64,000 nt of DNA, taken from positions 310,001 through 374,000 of the forward strand of contig NZ_CP109446.1 of assembly GCF_036227265.1 (NCBI RefSeq). Direction: 5' to 3'. This document shows positions 24,765 through 33,123 of the stretch, piece by piece. The notes below the pieces were generated by a model, which was given only the letters and a program-made list of their open reading frames with translations, did no database searches and was not told the DNA's origin. The position numbers and the translations under genes were made by a program. Each line of letters begins with the position of its first letter. The stretch's first letter is position 1. Origin of the DNA: Streptomyces sp. NBC_01476 (lineage in GTDB: Bacteria; Actinomycetota; Actinomycetes; Streptomycetales; Streptomycetaceae).

Positions 24765-25465
24765 ACCGTGGCCGCGCCCGACGGCACCGACCACGCGGCC
24801 AGGCGCTCCGCGATCCAGCCGGCCACCGGGGCGATGCCGTCGGCGGCGGCCACCGAGGTGAAGACCACCGGGAGTTCACCGCGCTGGGCGGCGGCGTCCC
24901 GGGCCATCCGGCCCAGGTCGGCGCCGACATAGGGCGCGAGGTCGGTCTTGTTCACCACCAGCAGGTCGGCTGTGGTCACTCCCGGGCCGCCCTTGCGGGG
25001 GATGTCGTCGCCGCCGGCCACGTCGATGACGAAGATCTGGGCGTCCACCAGGCCCTTGGAGAAGGTCGCGGTGAGGTTGTCGCCACCGGACTCCACCAGC
25101 ACCAGGTCGAGCGGGCCCACGGCCTCTTCCAGGTCCTCGACCGCTTCGAGGTTGGCGGAGATGTCGTCGCGGATCGCGGTGTGCGGGCAGGCGCCCGTCT
25201 CGACGGCGACGATGCGGTCGGCGGGCAGCACCGCGTTGCGCAGCAGGAAGTCGGCGTCCTCGCGGGTGTAGATGTCGTTCGTCACCACCCCGATCGACCA
25301 CCGTGCCCGCAGGGTCCGGCAGAGCGCGGCCACCGTCGCGGTCTTGCCCGATCCCACGGGTCCGCCGAGCCCCACCCGCAGCGCCCGGCGGCGCCCGTCC
25401 GGGCCGGTCTCGGCGGCCGAGTGGGCATACCGCTCCGGGAAGATCTCAGGATGATCGAGGTGCAT
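24761..25465 (-). CDS. ureG: Urease accessory GTPase UreG
   Basis: A SIMIBI-class GTPase driving nickel insertion. In the 234-residue protein, the P-loop is [10 protein letters not shown] near residue 36, [11 protein letters not shown] carries the nickel-binding Cys-Pro-His, and [13 protein letters not shown] and VVNKTDLA complete the GTPase set. ATG at 25465 is preceded by AAGGGAG. The N-terminus has three His in a row of ten residues (MHLDHPEIF...H), a modest version of the His-rich tails seen where UreE is absent. It is followed by ureD with a 4-bp overlap. Confidence 0.95.
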   Translation of the reverse strand: MHLDHPEIFPERYAHSAAETGPDGRRRALRVGLGGPVGSGKTATVAALCRTLRARWSIGVVTNDIYTREDADFLLRNAVLPADRIVAVETGACPHTAIRDDISANLEAVEDLEEAVGPLDLVLVESGGDNLTATFSKGLVDAQIFVIDVAGGDDIPRKGGPGVTTADLLVVNKTDLAPYVGADLGRMARDAAAQRGELPVVFTSVAAADGIAPVAGWIAERLAAWSVPSGAATV

Positions 25466-25528
25466 GGTCAACTCCCTTGGGGGTGAGCGGTGCTGCGGAC
25501 ACCGCGGTGTGCGGCGGGCGGGCCGCCG

Positions 25529-26215
25529 TCATGAGGCGAACAGCCGTACCGGCCAGGTCGCGTGGTGCTCCGCCGCCAGGTCGAGGAGGGGCGCAGAGGT
25601 GGCCGGGAGGGCGGCGGCTCCTTCACCGCGGGTGCGGACCCCCGCGTCCGCCGCCGCCTCGGCGACCGCGTCGATGTCCGGGGCCAGGCGGGCCAGTACC
25701 GAGGCCGCGTGGAAGGGGTCGAGGCTGAGCAGCCGGACGGCGGCGGTGGCCGGACCTGAGACGGACTCGTAGGCCGTGACGTGGGCGGCGTCGAGCGGGC
25801 CGAGGCCGGCCGCGCGGGCGGTGCTGCCGAGCACGACGGGCTGGTGGGCGCCACGCGGACGGGCCGCGGCGAGCTGGTCGAGCGCGGGATCGGGCCAGGC
25901 GGCGCGCGCGGCCCGCAGGAGTTGCCGGCCCAGGCGCCGGGAGACCGCGCGCAGGGCCGGCGAGGGGGTGCGGGCGTCGGCCGCCTCGTCGAGGGCGAGC
26001 GGGTCGAACCCGGTGGTCGCCGCCGCGGCCAGTGCGGCGGCGACCAGTCCCGTGGTGTGCAGCCGGCCGCGGCAGAACTCCGCCAGACCGGCCGCGTCGC
26101 GGATCCGCCCGTCGCGGACCGCCGCTTCGGCGCCGCCCGAGTGCGCGTGCCCGCCGGCCGGGAAGCGCCCGTCGGCGAGCAGCAACAGGGCGGCGCGGGC
26201 GACCGGCTGGGTCAT
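25529..26215 (-). CDS. ureF: Urease accessory protein UreF
   Basis: A 228-residue all-helical UreF that acts with UreD and gates UreG. The N-terminus LLLLADGRFPAGGHAHSGG is the family hallmark, with AAHVTAYESVSGPATAAVRL and LSLDPFHAASVLARL further on. It starts 10 bp after ureC and lies 63 bp before ureG. Confidence 0.92.
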   Translation of the reverse strand: MTQPVARAALLLLADGRFPAGGHAHSGGAEAAVRDGRIRDAAGLAEFCRGRLHTTGLVAAALAAAATTGFDPLALDEAADARTPSPALRAVSRRLGRQLLRAARAAWPDPALDQLAAARPRGAHQPVVLGSTARAAGLGPLDAAHVTAYESVSGPATAAVRLLSLDPFHAASVLARLAPDIDAVAEAAADAGVRTRGEGAAALPATSAPLLDLAAEHHATWPVRLFAS

Positions 26216-26225
26216 CGTCCGCCCC

Positions 26226-27947
26226 TCAGAAGAGGAAGTACCGCTGGGCCATGGGCAGTTCGGCGGCGGGTGCGGGCTCCACCACTTCACCGTCGATCCG
26301 CACCGTGAAGGTGTCCGGCTCGACCTCCACCACCGGCAGTGCGTCGTTCTCCCGCATGTCCGCCTTGGTGAGCCCGCGGGTGTTCCGGGTCGCGACGAAC
26401 TCCTTGCCGAGTCCGAGCCGTTCGGGCAGGCCGTCGGCAAGTGCCGCCTCGGTGACGAAGTTGACCGCGTTGCGGGCGGGCGCGGATCCCACCGCGCCGA
26501 ACATCGGCCGGGGCAGCACGGGCTGCGGGGTCGGGATCGAGGCGTTGGCGTCGCCCATCTGCGCGTAGGCGATCTGACCGCCCTTGATGACCAGTTGGGG
26601 CTTGACTCCGAAGAACGCCGGTTCCCAGAGCACCAGGTCCGCCAGCTTGCCCGCCTCGACCGAGCCGATCTCGCCGTCCAGGCCCTGCGCCACCGCCGGG
26701 TTGATGGTGTATTTGGCGACATAGCGACGGGCCCGGTGGTTGTCCGCGGGGCCGTCGCCCGGCAGCGCTCCGCGGCGCCGCTTCATGACGTGGGCGGTCT
26801 GCCAGGTGCGCAGCGCGATCTCGCCGATCCGGCCCATCGCCTGCGAGTCGGAGGAGATGATGCTGATCGCGCCGAGGTCGTGCAGGACGTCCTCGGCGGC
26901 GATGGTGGAGGGCCGGATCCGGGACTCGGCGAAGGCCAGGTCCTCGGGGACGGCGGGGTTGAGGTGGTGGCAGACCATCAGCATGTCGAGGTGTTCCTCG
27001 ACGGTGTTGACGGTGTGCGGCCGGGTCGGGTTGGTGGACGACGGCAGCACGTGGGGCTGCGAGACGACGGTGATGATGTCGGGCGCGTGCCCGCCCCCCG
27101 CGCCCTCGGTGTGATAGGCGTGGATTCCCCGTCCTGCGATGGCCGCCAGGGTGTCCTCGACGAAACCGGCTTCGTTCAACGTGTCGGTGTGGATGGCGAG
27201 TTGGGCGCCGCTCTGCTCGCAGACCGTCAGGCACGCGTCGATGGCGGCAGGGGTGGCCCCCCAGTCCTCGTGGATCTTGAAGCCGACCGCGCCGGCCCGC
27301 AACTGGTCGTGCATGGACTGCTGGTTGACGGTGTTGCCCTTGCCGAGCAGTCCCACATTGACCGGGTAGGCCTCCAGGCCGGCGAACATCCGGGCGAGGT
27401 GCCAGCCGCCGGGCGTGATGGTGGTGGCCTTGGTGCCCTCGGCGGGTCCGGTGCCGCCGCCGACGACGGTGGTGACGCCCGAGGCGAGCGCGGTGGTCAT
27501 CAGGGTCGGCGAGATGAAGTGGACGTGGGCGTCGATGGTGCCGGCGGTGAGGATCTTCCCGTTGCCCGCGATGACTTCGGTCTCTGGGCCGATCACCAGG
27601 TCGGGGTGGACGCCGTCCATCGTCTCGGGGTTGCCCGCCTTGCCGAGTGCGGTGATCCGGCCGTCCCGGATGCCGATGTCCGCCTTGACGATGCCCCAGT
27701 GGTCGAGCACCACGGCGCCGGTGATCACCGTGTCGGGCGCGCCTTCCGCGCGGCTCGCCCGGCCCTGGCCCATGGACTCGCGGATGACCTTGCCGCCGCC
27801 GAAGACCGCCTCGTTTCCGGCGAGTTCGGGACCGCCGGCGAGATCGCGCTCGATCTCGATCAGCAGATCGGTGTCGGCGAGCCGGATGCGGTCACCGGCG
27901 GTGGGGCCGAAAAGGTCGCCGTATACGGCCCGGGTGAGGTCAGACAC
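26226..27947 (-). CDS. ureC: Urease alpha subunit
   Basis: Catalytic subunit of urease, hydrolysing urea to ammonia and carbamate at a di-nickel site. In the 573-residue protein, HVHFISP supplies two nickel His, GFKIHEDWG the bridging carbamylated Lys, HTDTLNEAG and the [14 protein letters not shown] stretch further His ligands, and VCHHLNP the active-site flap. GTG start at 27947 overlaps ureB by 8 bp. Length and motifs are normal, so it should be active. Confidence 0.97.
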   Translation of the reverse strand: MSDLTRAVYGDLFGPTAGDRIRLADTDLLIEIERDLAGGPELAGNEAVFGGGKVIRESMGQGRASRAEGAPDTVITGAVVLDHWGIVKADIGIRDGRITALGKAGNPETMDGVHPDLVIGPETEVIAGNGKILTAGTIDAHVHFISPTLMTTALASGVTTVVGGGTGPAEGTKATTITPGGWHLARMFAGLEAYPVNVGLLGKGNTVNQQSMHDQLRAGAVGFKIHEDWGATPAAIDACLTVCEQSGAQLAIHTDTLNEAGFVEDTLAAIAGRGIHAYHTEGAGGGHAPDIITVVSQPHVLPSSTNPTRPHTVNTVEEHLDMLMVCHHLNPAVPEDLAFAESRIRPSTIAAEDVLHDLGAISIISSDSQAMGRIGEIALRTWQTAHVMKRRRGALPGDGPADNHRARRYVAKYTINPAVAQGLDGEIGSVEAGKLADLVLWEPAFFGVKPQLVIKGGQIAYAQMGDANASIPTPQPVLPRPMFGAVGSAPARNAVNFVTEAALADGLPERLGLGKEFVATRNTRGLTKADMRENDALPVVEVEPDTFTVRIDGEVVEPAPAAELPMAQRYFLF

Positions 27948-28281
27948 CTTCGGCTCCTGTGCGCTCGGTGGTCGCGTCGAGCGGCCCGGCGGTCTGCCCG
28001 CGCAGCCCGGCGACGATCCGCTGTCCGGCGATCGGCACCAGTTCGACCTCGGCGGGGATGCCGGGCTCGAACCGTACGGCGGTGCCCGCCGCGATGTTCA
28101 GCCGCAGGCCGTGGGCGGCGGCGCGGTCGAAGCGCAGCCCGGGGTTGGCCTCGGCGAAGTGGTAGTGGGACCCGACCTGGATCGGCCGGTCGGCGGCGTT
28201 GAGCACGGTCAGCCGGCTCACCGGGCGGCCGGCGTTCAGCGGCACCGGGCCCTGGCCGTAAAAGATCTCTCCGGGAATCAC
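27940..28281 (-). CDS. ureB: Urease beta subunit
   Basis: Structural subunit, 113 residues, starting [19 protein letters not shown] with the typical [19 protein letters not shown] core. GTG start at 28281, 13 bp after ureA. The extreme C-terminus is a Thr/Ala-rich tail overlapping ureC. Confidence 0.95.
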   Translation of the reverse strand: MIPGEIFYGQGPVPLNAGRPVSRLTVLNAADRPIQVGSHYHFAEANPGLRFDRAAAHGLRLNIAAGTAVRFEPGIPAEVELVPIAGQRIVAGLRGQTAGPLDATTERTGAEGV

Positions 28282-28294
28282 CGTGAACCGCCCT

Positions 28295-28597
28295 TCAGAC
28301 GATCGGCTGGTGGACGGTGACGAGCTTGGTGCCGTCCGGGAAGGTGGCTTCGACCTGGACCTCGTGGATCATCTCCGGGATGCCGTCCATGACGTCCTCG
28401 CGGGTCAGCACGGCCCGGCCGGAGGTCATCAGTTCGGCGACCGTCCGGCCGTCGCGGGCGCCCTCCAGGAGGTGCGCGGTGATCAGCGCGATCGCCTCGG
28501 GGTGGTTGAGACGCAGCCCGCGGGCGCGCCGCCGCTCCGCCACGTCGGCGGCCACATGGATGAGCAGGCGTTCCTGCTCATGGGGGGTCAGCTGCAC
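28295..28597 (-). CDS. ureA: Urease gamma subunit
   Basis: Structural subunit, 100 residues, with [19 protein letters not shown] at the N-terminus and [20 protein letters not shown] at the C-terminus. GTG start at 28597 follows GAGGTG. First gene of the operon ureABCFGD. A GlnR-like site lies upstream. Confidence 0.95.
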   Translation of the reverse strand: MQLTPHEQERLLIHVAADVAERRRARGLRLNHPEAIALITAHLLEGARDGRTVAELMTSGRAVLTREDVMDGIPEMIHEVQVEATFPDGTKLVTVHQPIV

Positions 28598-28633
28598 AGC
28601 CGCACCTCACAGTCGTCCGGGTCCCGCGAGATT

Positions 28634-28670
28634 AGTTCGGCACCATTTCGACAGCGTTAACGGTTGTTAC
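28634..28670 (-). promoter_or_regulatory. Candidate GlnR site upstream of ureA
   Basis: On the minus strand GTAAC, TTAAC-N6-GAAAT and GAACT recur at about 11-bp spacing, resembling the actinomycete GlnR pattern gTnAC-N6-GaAAC. GlnR control of urease is known in Streptomyces coelicolor. The match is imperfect, so this is tentative. Confidence 0.4.
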
Positions 28671-28726
28671 GGGCGACTGTCACGGGTGCCGGCCGCCCTT
28701 CCCGGGCGGGCGGTCCGCGCGGCGGA

Positions 28727-29004
28727 TCAGCGGGCCTCGGGCCCCCGGTGCTCGGCCGCGATACCGAACCTGCGGCGTTCGCCCGTGGCGGACGGGCGGG
28801 ACCCGACCGAGGACACCGTGCTGATCACCCGCTCCTCGGTCCCGGCGTCGAGATCACGCAGTCGCTGCAGGTCAGCGGCCGATACCAGGGCTACGAGCGG
28901 TTTGCCGTGGCGGGTCAGCACCACCTGCTCACCGCCGTAGACCACGCGGTTGATGAGCTCGGCGAGCTCGGCCCGCGCTTGTGTCACGGGTACGTCATGG
29001 GTCA
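28727..29004 (-). CDS. Phd/YefM-family antitoxin
   Basis: A protein of about 92 residues. VTQARAELAELINRVVYGGE and VLTRHGKPLVALVSAADL are typical of Phd/YefM antitoxins, which bind DNA as dimers through the N-terminus and neutralise a toxin through the C-terminus. No toxin gene lies on either side: downstream is the urease operon, upstream a divergent clpP. ATG at 29004 is preferred by family pattern, though another in-frame ATG at 29013 exists and neither has a well-spaced ribosome site. A perfect inverted repeat lies just upstream. Confidence 0.8.
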
Positions 29005-29022
29005 TGCTCCCCATCATAACGA

Positions 29023-29039
29023 GATGTACGTCCTGTACA
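29023..29039. promoter_or_regulatory. Inverted repeat between antitoxin and clpP
   Basis: ATGTAC-N5-GTACAT is a perfect dyad 19 bp from the antitoxin start and 37 bp from the clpP start. Phd/YefM proteins bind such palindromes at their own promoters, so this may be an operator also affecting clpP. Confidence 0.5.
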
Positions 29040-29075
29040 TTTTGATGTGTTGGACCGAATGCCGGAGGTGCCCGC

Positions 29076-29711
29076 ATGCCGCGACCGACCGCCCGCTACG
29101 TACTGCCCGAATTCACCGAGCGCAGCAGCAGCGGGATCCGCACCATGGACCCGTACTCCAAGCTGCTGCAGGAGCGGATCATCTTTCTGGGCACCCAGAT
29201 CGACGACACCGCCGCGAACGACGTGATGGCGCAGCTCGTCCACCTGGAGAGCGCCGCCCCCGAGCAGGACATCCACCTGTACATCAACTCGCCCGGCGGC
29301 TCCTTCTCCGCGATGACCGCGATCTACGACACCATGCAGTTCGTCACCTGCGACGTGGCGACGGTGTGCATCGGCCAGGCGGCCTCCGCCGCCGCCGTGC
29401 TGCTCGCGGCCGGCCAACCCGGCAAGCGGATGATGACCCCGGCCGCCCGGATCCTGATCCACCAGCCCTCCCTCGGCGACGTCGTGCAGGGCCCGGTCTC
29501 CGACCTGCAGATCCAGGCCGAGGAACTGCTGCGCACCCGCGACCGGTTGGAGACGCTGCTGACCCGGCACACCGGCCAGGACCGGGCCCGGATCGCGGCG
29601 GACATCGAGCGGGACAACATCTTCGACGCCGAAGCGGCGGTGGCCTACGGCCTGGTGGACCGGCTGACCACCAGCCGCAAGTCCAACACCGCTCCGTACG
29701 GCCTGCGGTGA
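29076..29711 (+). CDS. clpP: ATP-dependent Clp protease proteolytic subunit
   Basis: A 211-residue ClpP serine protease subunit that assembles into a chambered tetradecamer with a Clp ATPase. The oxyanion strand is [13 protein letters not shown], the catalytic Ser is in [11 protein letters not shown], the His in RILIHQPS, and the Asp falls in ERDNIFDAE. The N-terminal extension ([17 protein letters not shown]) is typical of streptomycete accessory ClpP copies, and no clpX or second clpP is nearby. ATG has GGAGGTG. The next small gene starts 6 bp later. Confidence 0.92.
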   Translation: MPRPTARYVLPEFTERSSSGIRTMDPYSKLLQERIIFLGTQIDDTAANDVMAQLVHLESAAPEQDIHLYINSPGGSFSAMTAIYDTMQFVTCDVATVCIGQAASAAAVLLAAGQPGKRMMTPAARILIHQPSLGDVVQGPVSDLQIQAEELLRTRDRLETLLTRHTGQDRARIAADIERDNIFDAEAAVAYGLVDRLTTSRKSNTAPYGLR

Positions 29712-29717
29712 CCCGCG

Positions 29718-30038
29718 GTGGTGCCGGAACTGCCGCCGCTGCCCGCCCTCACCCGCTCCGAGGGTGAACTGGTCGACTGCTACCTCGACATGGTGGATCT
29801 GCTGGGCCGGATCAACCCGTCCAGAACCACCGACACCTATGCGGCGCTCCGGGCGGCGCAGGCCCTGGTGAGCCGGGCGACGGCCCTCAAGGACGCGCTC
29901 ACCGTGATGCACATGCGGGGAGAGACCGAAGTCCACCACGCCACCCTGGGCCGGGCGCTGCGGGTGCTGGACGGCGAACGCCGCTCCGCGGCAGTCACCG
30001 TGGCCCCGGAGCCGGCGATCGGACCGCAGGAGCCCTGA
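29718..30038 (+). CDS. Small protein cotranscribed with clpP
   Basis: A 106-residue, mostly helical soluble protein (LTRSEGELVDCYLDMVDLLG; RAAQALVSRATALKDALTVM) with no recognised family. GTG at 29718 or 29721 could start it; it follows clpP by about 6 bp, so coexpression and coupling are likely. It might be an adaptor or partner of this ClpP, but nothing in the sequence proves that. Confidence 0.6.
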   Translation: MVPELPPLPALTRSEGELVDCYLDMVDLLGRINPSRTTDTYAALRAAQALVSRATALKDALTVMHMRGETEVHHATLGRALRVLDGERRSAAVTVAPEPAIGPQEP

Positions 30039-30277
30039 CCCACGGACCCGGTCCCGCGCCGACCTCCACACGGTCACTGTGCGGCAGCAAAACGCCTCCG
30101 CCGGCGGCGCGGCGGACTCAGTCCTTTGGCGTAGCGGTTGCCGGGCGCCGCGATCCGGCGCAGTTGCGCGGATTGCGCGGACCCCGCTCCCGACCGGGCC
30201 CATCACGGCAGGTCAACGGCCGGGCACCGCCCCGGCATCGGACGCCGGGGCCGGCCTCTCCCCCAAACGGCGCAAAG

Positions 30278-30291
30278 GTGACGAACGTCAC
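30278..30291 (+). promoter_or_regulatory. Crp-type binding site
   Basis: GTGACGAACGTCAC fits the Streptomyces Crp consensus GTG-N6-GNCAC exactly. It is nested in a larger inverted repeat (GCGCAA at 30270-30275, TTGCGC at 30293-30298). It lies about 100 bp upstream of the riboswitch, as expected for promoter control of a cell-wall hydrolase gene. Confidence 0.6.
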
Positions 30292-30384
30292 ATTGCGCGT
30301 TTCTGTCGCGGCACGAACACGTTCCGTGCGTAACGATCCGTGGTGACGACAAGCCCCCGCCACCGTGACGGGGCGGTCCGAGCG

Positions 30385-30567
30385 GACGCCGAATCCTGCC
30401 GCCGCGCGGATGCCAGGTCGACACTCGTGCAATGGCAGGAGCGGAGGACCCAGCAGTACGGGGCCGGTGCGGACCTGATTCCGCACCGCCCCTCGGGGTG
30501 AAGCCGCTGCGAGCGGCCGGGCATCTTCGCCTGCCCGAACCCGACAGGTCATCCTTCGCAGGCTGAT
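30385..30567 (+). ncRNA. Cyclic di-AMP (ydaO/yuaA) riboswitch
   Basis: Conserved blocks in order: CGCCGAATCCTGCC at the 5' end, GGAGGACCCAGCAGTACGG, CGGGGTGAAGCCGC, the GCGAGCGGCCGGGCATCTTCG stem region, CCCGAACCCGACAG, and the closing TCCTTCGCAGGC. These match the ydaO class, which senses c-di-AMP and turns genes off when ligand is high. It ends 16 bp before the NlpC/P60 start codon, whose ribosome site overlaps the 3' edge. Ends are approximate. Confidence 0.88.
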
Positions 30568-30582
30568 GACGAAGGGCTGCGC

Positions 30583-31143
30583 ATGACCGCGCTCCATCGC
30601 ATCTCCTCCCGGGACAGAGCCCCGAAGGACACTCCTGCGGCCGCCCGGCCGGCCCCCTCGCGCCGGACGCCCTCCCGGGCGTCCGGCCGGCTCGGCCGGC
30701 TGGGAGCCGCGTCCGTGCTCACCGCGGCGGCGGTCGCCCTGCCGACGCTGCTGCCGGGAGGCGCCCAGCAGGCCGACGCCGCCGCGACCGCCGCCAGGGC
30801 CCTCGACGTGGCCGCGTCGAAGAAGGGCTCGCCCTACCAGTGGGGCGCCGCGGGCCCGTCCCGCTTCGACTGTTCCGGGCTGACGCTCTACTCGTTCAAG
30901 CAGGCGGGCAAGCAGCTCCCGCGCACCGCCTCGGCCCAGTACAACAGCACCAAGCACATCGCGGCCGGCTCCCGGCAGGCCGGTGACCTGGTGTTCTTCC
31001 ACACCGGATCGTCCATCTCGTCGGTCTACCACGTGGGGATCTACGCGGGCGGCGGCAACATCTGGCACGCGCCCAAAACGGGTGCGAAGGTCCGGCTGGA
31101 ACGGATCTGGACGGGGAGCGTCTGGTACGGCCGGGTGAACTGA
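30583..31143 (+). CDS. NlpC/P60-family cell-wall hydrolase
   Basis: A 186-residue exported peptidoglycan endopeptidase. A long N-terminal region with a hydrophobic segment (AASVLTAAAVALPTLL) acts as signal peptide, followed by a C-terminal NlpC/P60 domain: Cys in RFDCSGLTLYSF, first His in YHVGIYAGGG, second in IWHAPKTGAKV. It cleaves the D-Glu-DAP-type peptide bond in stem peptides. Expression is governed by a c-di-AMP riboswitch and probably Crp upstream, linking wall turnover to growth state. Confidence 0.92.
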   Translation: MTALHRISSRDRAPKDTPAAARPAPSRRTPSRASGRLGRLGAASVLTAAAVALPTLLPGGAQQADAAATAARALDVAASKKGSPYQWGAAGPSRFDCSGLTLYSFKQAGKQLPRTASAQYNSTKHIAAGSRQAGDLVFFHTGSSISSVYHVGIYAGGGNIWHAPKTGAKVRLERIWTGSVWYGRVN

Positions 31144-31282
31144 CCGTGGCGGCCCGGACCGCTGCCCCGCGGACCAGGACCGGCGCTGCCGTGGCGAGCG
31201 GGACCCGGGCGCCGCCGGGGGCGGCGGGCGTCCAGCGGCTCAGCCGACGGACGGCCCAGCCGACGGACGGCTCTGCGCGCGG

Positions 31283-31711
31283 TCACACCACCGGGACCGC
31301 CCACGGGAGCATGATCCACACCGTCTTGCCGCCCTCGTCGGTCGGCGTGACCTGGAAGTCACCGCCGGATTCCGTGGTGAGGTGGCGGACGATCACCATG
31401 CCGCGCCCGTTGTCCTGCTGGCCGGCCGCGGGCAGCCGCTGCGGCCAGCGCGGGTGGCTGTCGGTGACGCCGATGTGCAACTGCCCGCCCCGCTCCAGCC
31501 GTACGTCGACGGTGAAGTTCGGCGACTGGCCGGAGGTGTGCAGCACCGCGTTGGTGGCGAGTTCGGAGACGATCAGCCGTACCGAGTCGACCGCCGGATC
31601 CCCCGGCGGCAGGCCCCACTCCCTGAGCCGCGCGCAGACGTAGTGGCGTGCCGCCGTCACCGACTCGGGGTCGCTGGGAAGGGTGATCGTTGCTTCCTGG
31701 AGATCCGCCAT
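31283..31711 (-). CDS. Anti-sigma-like ATP-binding protein (HATPase_c_2)
   Basis: A 142-residue GHKL-type ATPase like the RsbW-type regulators of streptomycetes. N box VRLIVSELATNAVLHTSG, G box DNGRGMVIVRHL. It lacks a kinase phosphoacceptor region. ATG at 31711. It is divergent from the XRE/DUF5753 gene, and with it and DUF397 forms the set found at whiJ- and abaA-like loci, where such proteins influence development and antibiotic production. Confidence 0.85.
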   Translation of the reverse strand: MADLQEATITLPSDPESVTAARHYVCARLREWGLPPGDPAVDSVRLIVSELATNAVLHTSGQSPNFTVDVRLERGGQLHIGVTDSHPRWPQRLPAAGQQDNGRGMVIVRHLTTESGGDFQVTPTDEGGKTVWIMLPWAVPVV

Positions 31712-31980
31712 GGCGACGCCGTTCCCTTTCCACCCGCGACCGGACTCCGTCGCGCGCACCCGGATCCGGGTTCCGGCACCGGTGGTGAACCAGGCTCCGG
31801 ATACTGCCGATTCGCGTCAGAGTGCACTCATGGTGGCGCCAATGGGGACGCCCCGCTGCGCACTGCATATATCTGTCGCTCGAATCGGTGAACTCTGCCC
31901 CGTGGATACGCATGCGGTCGGCACACTGTCGTATCGGCCCCCGCACGGCCGATCGCACACTCCAGGAGGCGCAGAAGAGC

Positions 31981-32838
31981 ATGGAACGGGTTCCCGCCGT
32001 ACGCCGGCGCAGACTGGGCGAGGAGTTGCGCCGACTGCGCGACCTGGCCGGGCTCACCAGTGGTGAAGCGGCCAGCATGGCCGGATGGCACCAGTCGAAA
32101 GTCAGCCGGATTGAGACCGGCCGCAGCAATGTCCGCGCCGAGGACGTCACCGTGCTGCTCGATGTCTACGCGGTGCGCGACCTCGCCCTGCGCGACCTGC
32201 TGGGCACCCTGGCGGACAGGGGTTACCAGCGCGGCTGGTGGCACGACTTCCGTGACCTGCTGCCCGAGGAGTACCGCGACTTCATCAGCCTGGAGACGGG
32301 TGCCAGCCAGGCCCGTTCGATGGAGAACACCGTGGTCCCGGGGCTTTTGCAGACCCCGGACTACGCCCGCGCGCTCACCGCGGACGTCATGCCGCAGCTC
32401 AGCCGGCGTGAGCTCGACGCGCTGGTGGACGTACGGATAGCCCGGCAGGCGGTGCTCCACCAGGACCAGCCGCTGGAGATGTGGGCGGTGCTCGACGAGG
32501 CGGTGCTGCGGCGGGGCGTGGGTGGCGTCAAGGTGATGGAGGGTCAGCTGCGAAAGCTGGTGGAAGCCGCCGAACTTCCGCAGGTCCGGCTGCAAGTGCT
32601 GCCGTTCGCGGCGGGCGGGCACATGGGAGTGACCAATTCTTTCGTCATTTTCTCATTTCCGCGCATTGCTGATCTCGACGTGGTCGTAGTCGACCATTTG
32701 ACGAGTAGTCTCTACGTCGATCGGAAAGAGGATGTTGCGGCCTACGCGGCCGCGTTCACCCGATTGCACGCCCGGGCCCTTCCACGGGAGGAATCGGCGG
32801 CAATGATCGCCGGGATCCGAGCCGAGCTGTCGGGTTAG
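31981..32838 (+). CDS. XRE/DUF5753 (WhiJ-like) regulator
   Basis: A 285-residue protein with an N-terminal XRE helix-turn-helix (LRRLRDLAGLTSGEAASMAG, WHQSKVSRIETGR) and the C-terminal DUF5753 ligand/partner domain (NTVVPGLLQTPDYARAL; VLPFAAGGHMGVTNSFVIF; VDHLTSSLYVD). Proteins of this kind pair with a small DUF397 protein, here encoded 48 bp downstream. The segment near 32630-32740 is notably less GC-rich than its surroundings. Confidence 0.88.
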   Translation: MERVPAVRRRRLGEELRRLRDLAGLTSGEAASMAGWHQSKVSRIETGRSNVRAEDVTVLLDVYAVRDLALRDLLGTLADRGYQRGWWHDFRDLLPEEYRDFISLETGASQARSMENTVVPGLLQTPDYARALTADVMPQLSRRELDALVDVRIARQAVLHQDQPLEMWAVLDEAVLRRGVGGVKVMEGQLRKLVEAAELPQVRLQVLPFAAGGHMGVTNSFVIFSFPRIADLDVVVVDHLTSSLYVDRKEDVAAYAAAFTRLHARALPREESAAMIAGIRAELSG

Positions 32839-32885
32839 TGCAGCGAGCCGAGCAGCCCCGCCGACCGGAACGTGGAGGTCCCATC

Positions 32886-33116
32886 ATGCCGCGGGCCCGT
32901 TACATTTCCCCCAGTTCCGCCCTTTCCGGGGTGACCTGGCGGCGCAGCAGCCACAGCACCGCCGCGAACAACTGTGTGGAGACCGCCCGGCTGGCGTCCG
33001 GTCCGCTGGCGGTGCGCGACTCCAAGGACCCCTCGGGCCCGGCGCTGCTCTTCGCACCGGACGCCTGGACGGCGTTCGTCCGGGCACTGGCCGCCGGCGC
33101 CCTCGGACCGGTCTGA
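32886..33116 (+). CDS. DUF397 protein
   Basis: A 76-residue DUF397 protein with the family core VTWRRSSHSTAANNCVETAR and VAVRDSKDP-like LAVRDSKDPSGPALLF. DUF397 proteins act as partners, probably antagonists, of the neighbouring WhiJ-like regulator. GGAGGT precedes the ATG. It ends 8 bp before the convergent bioF. Confidence 0.88.
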   Translation: MPRARYISPSSALSGVTWRRSSHSTAANNCVETARLASGPLAVRDSKDPSGPALLFAPDAWTAFVRALAAGALGPV

Positions 33117-33123
33117 GGGGCCG

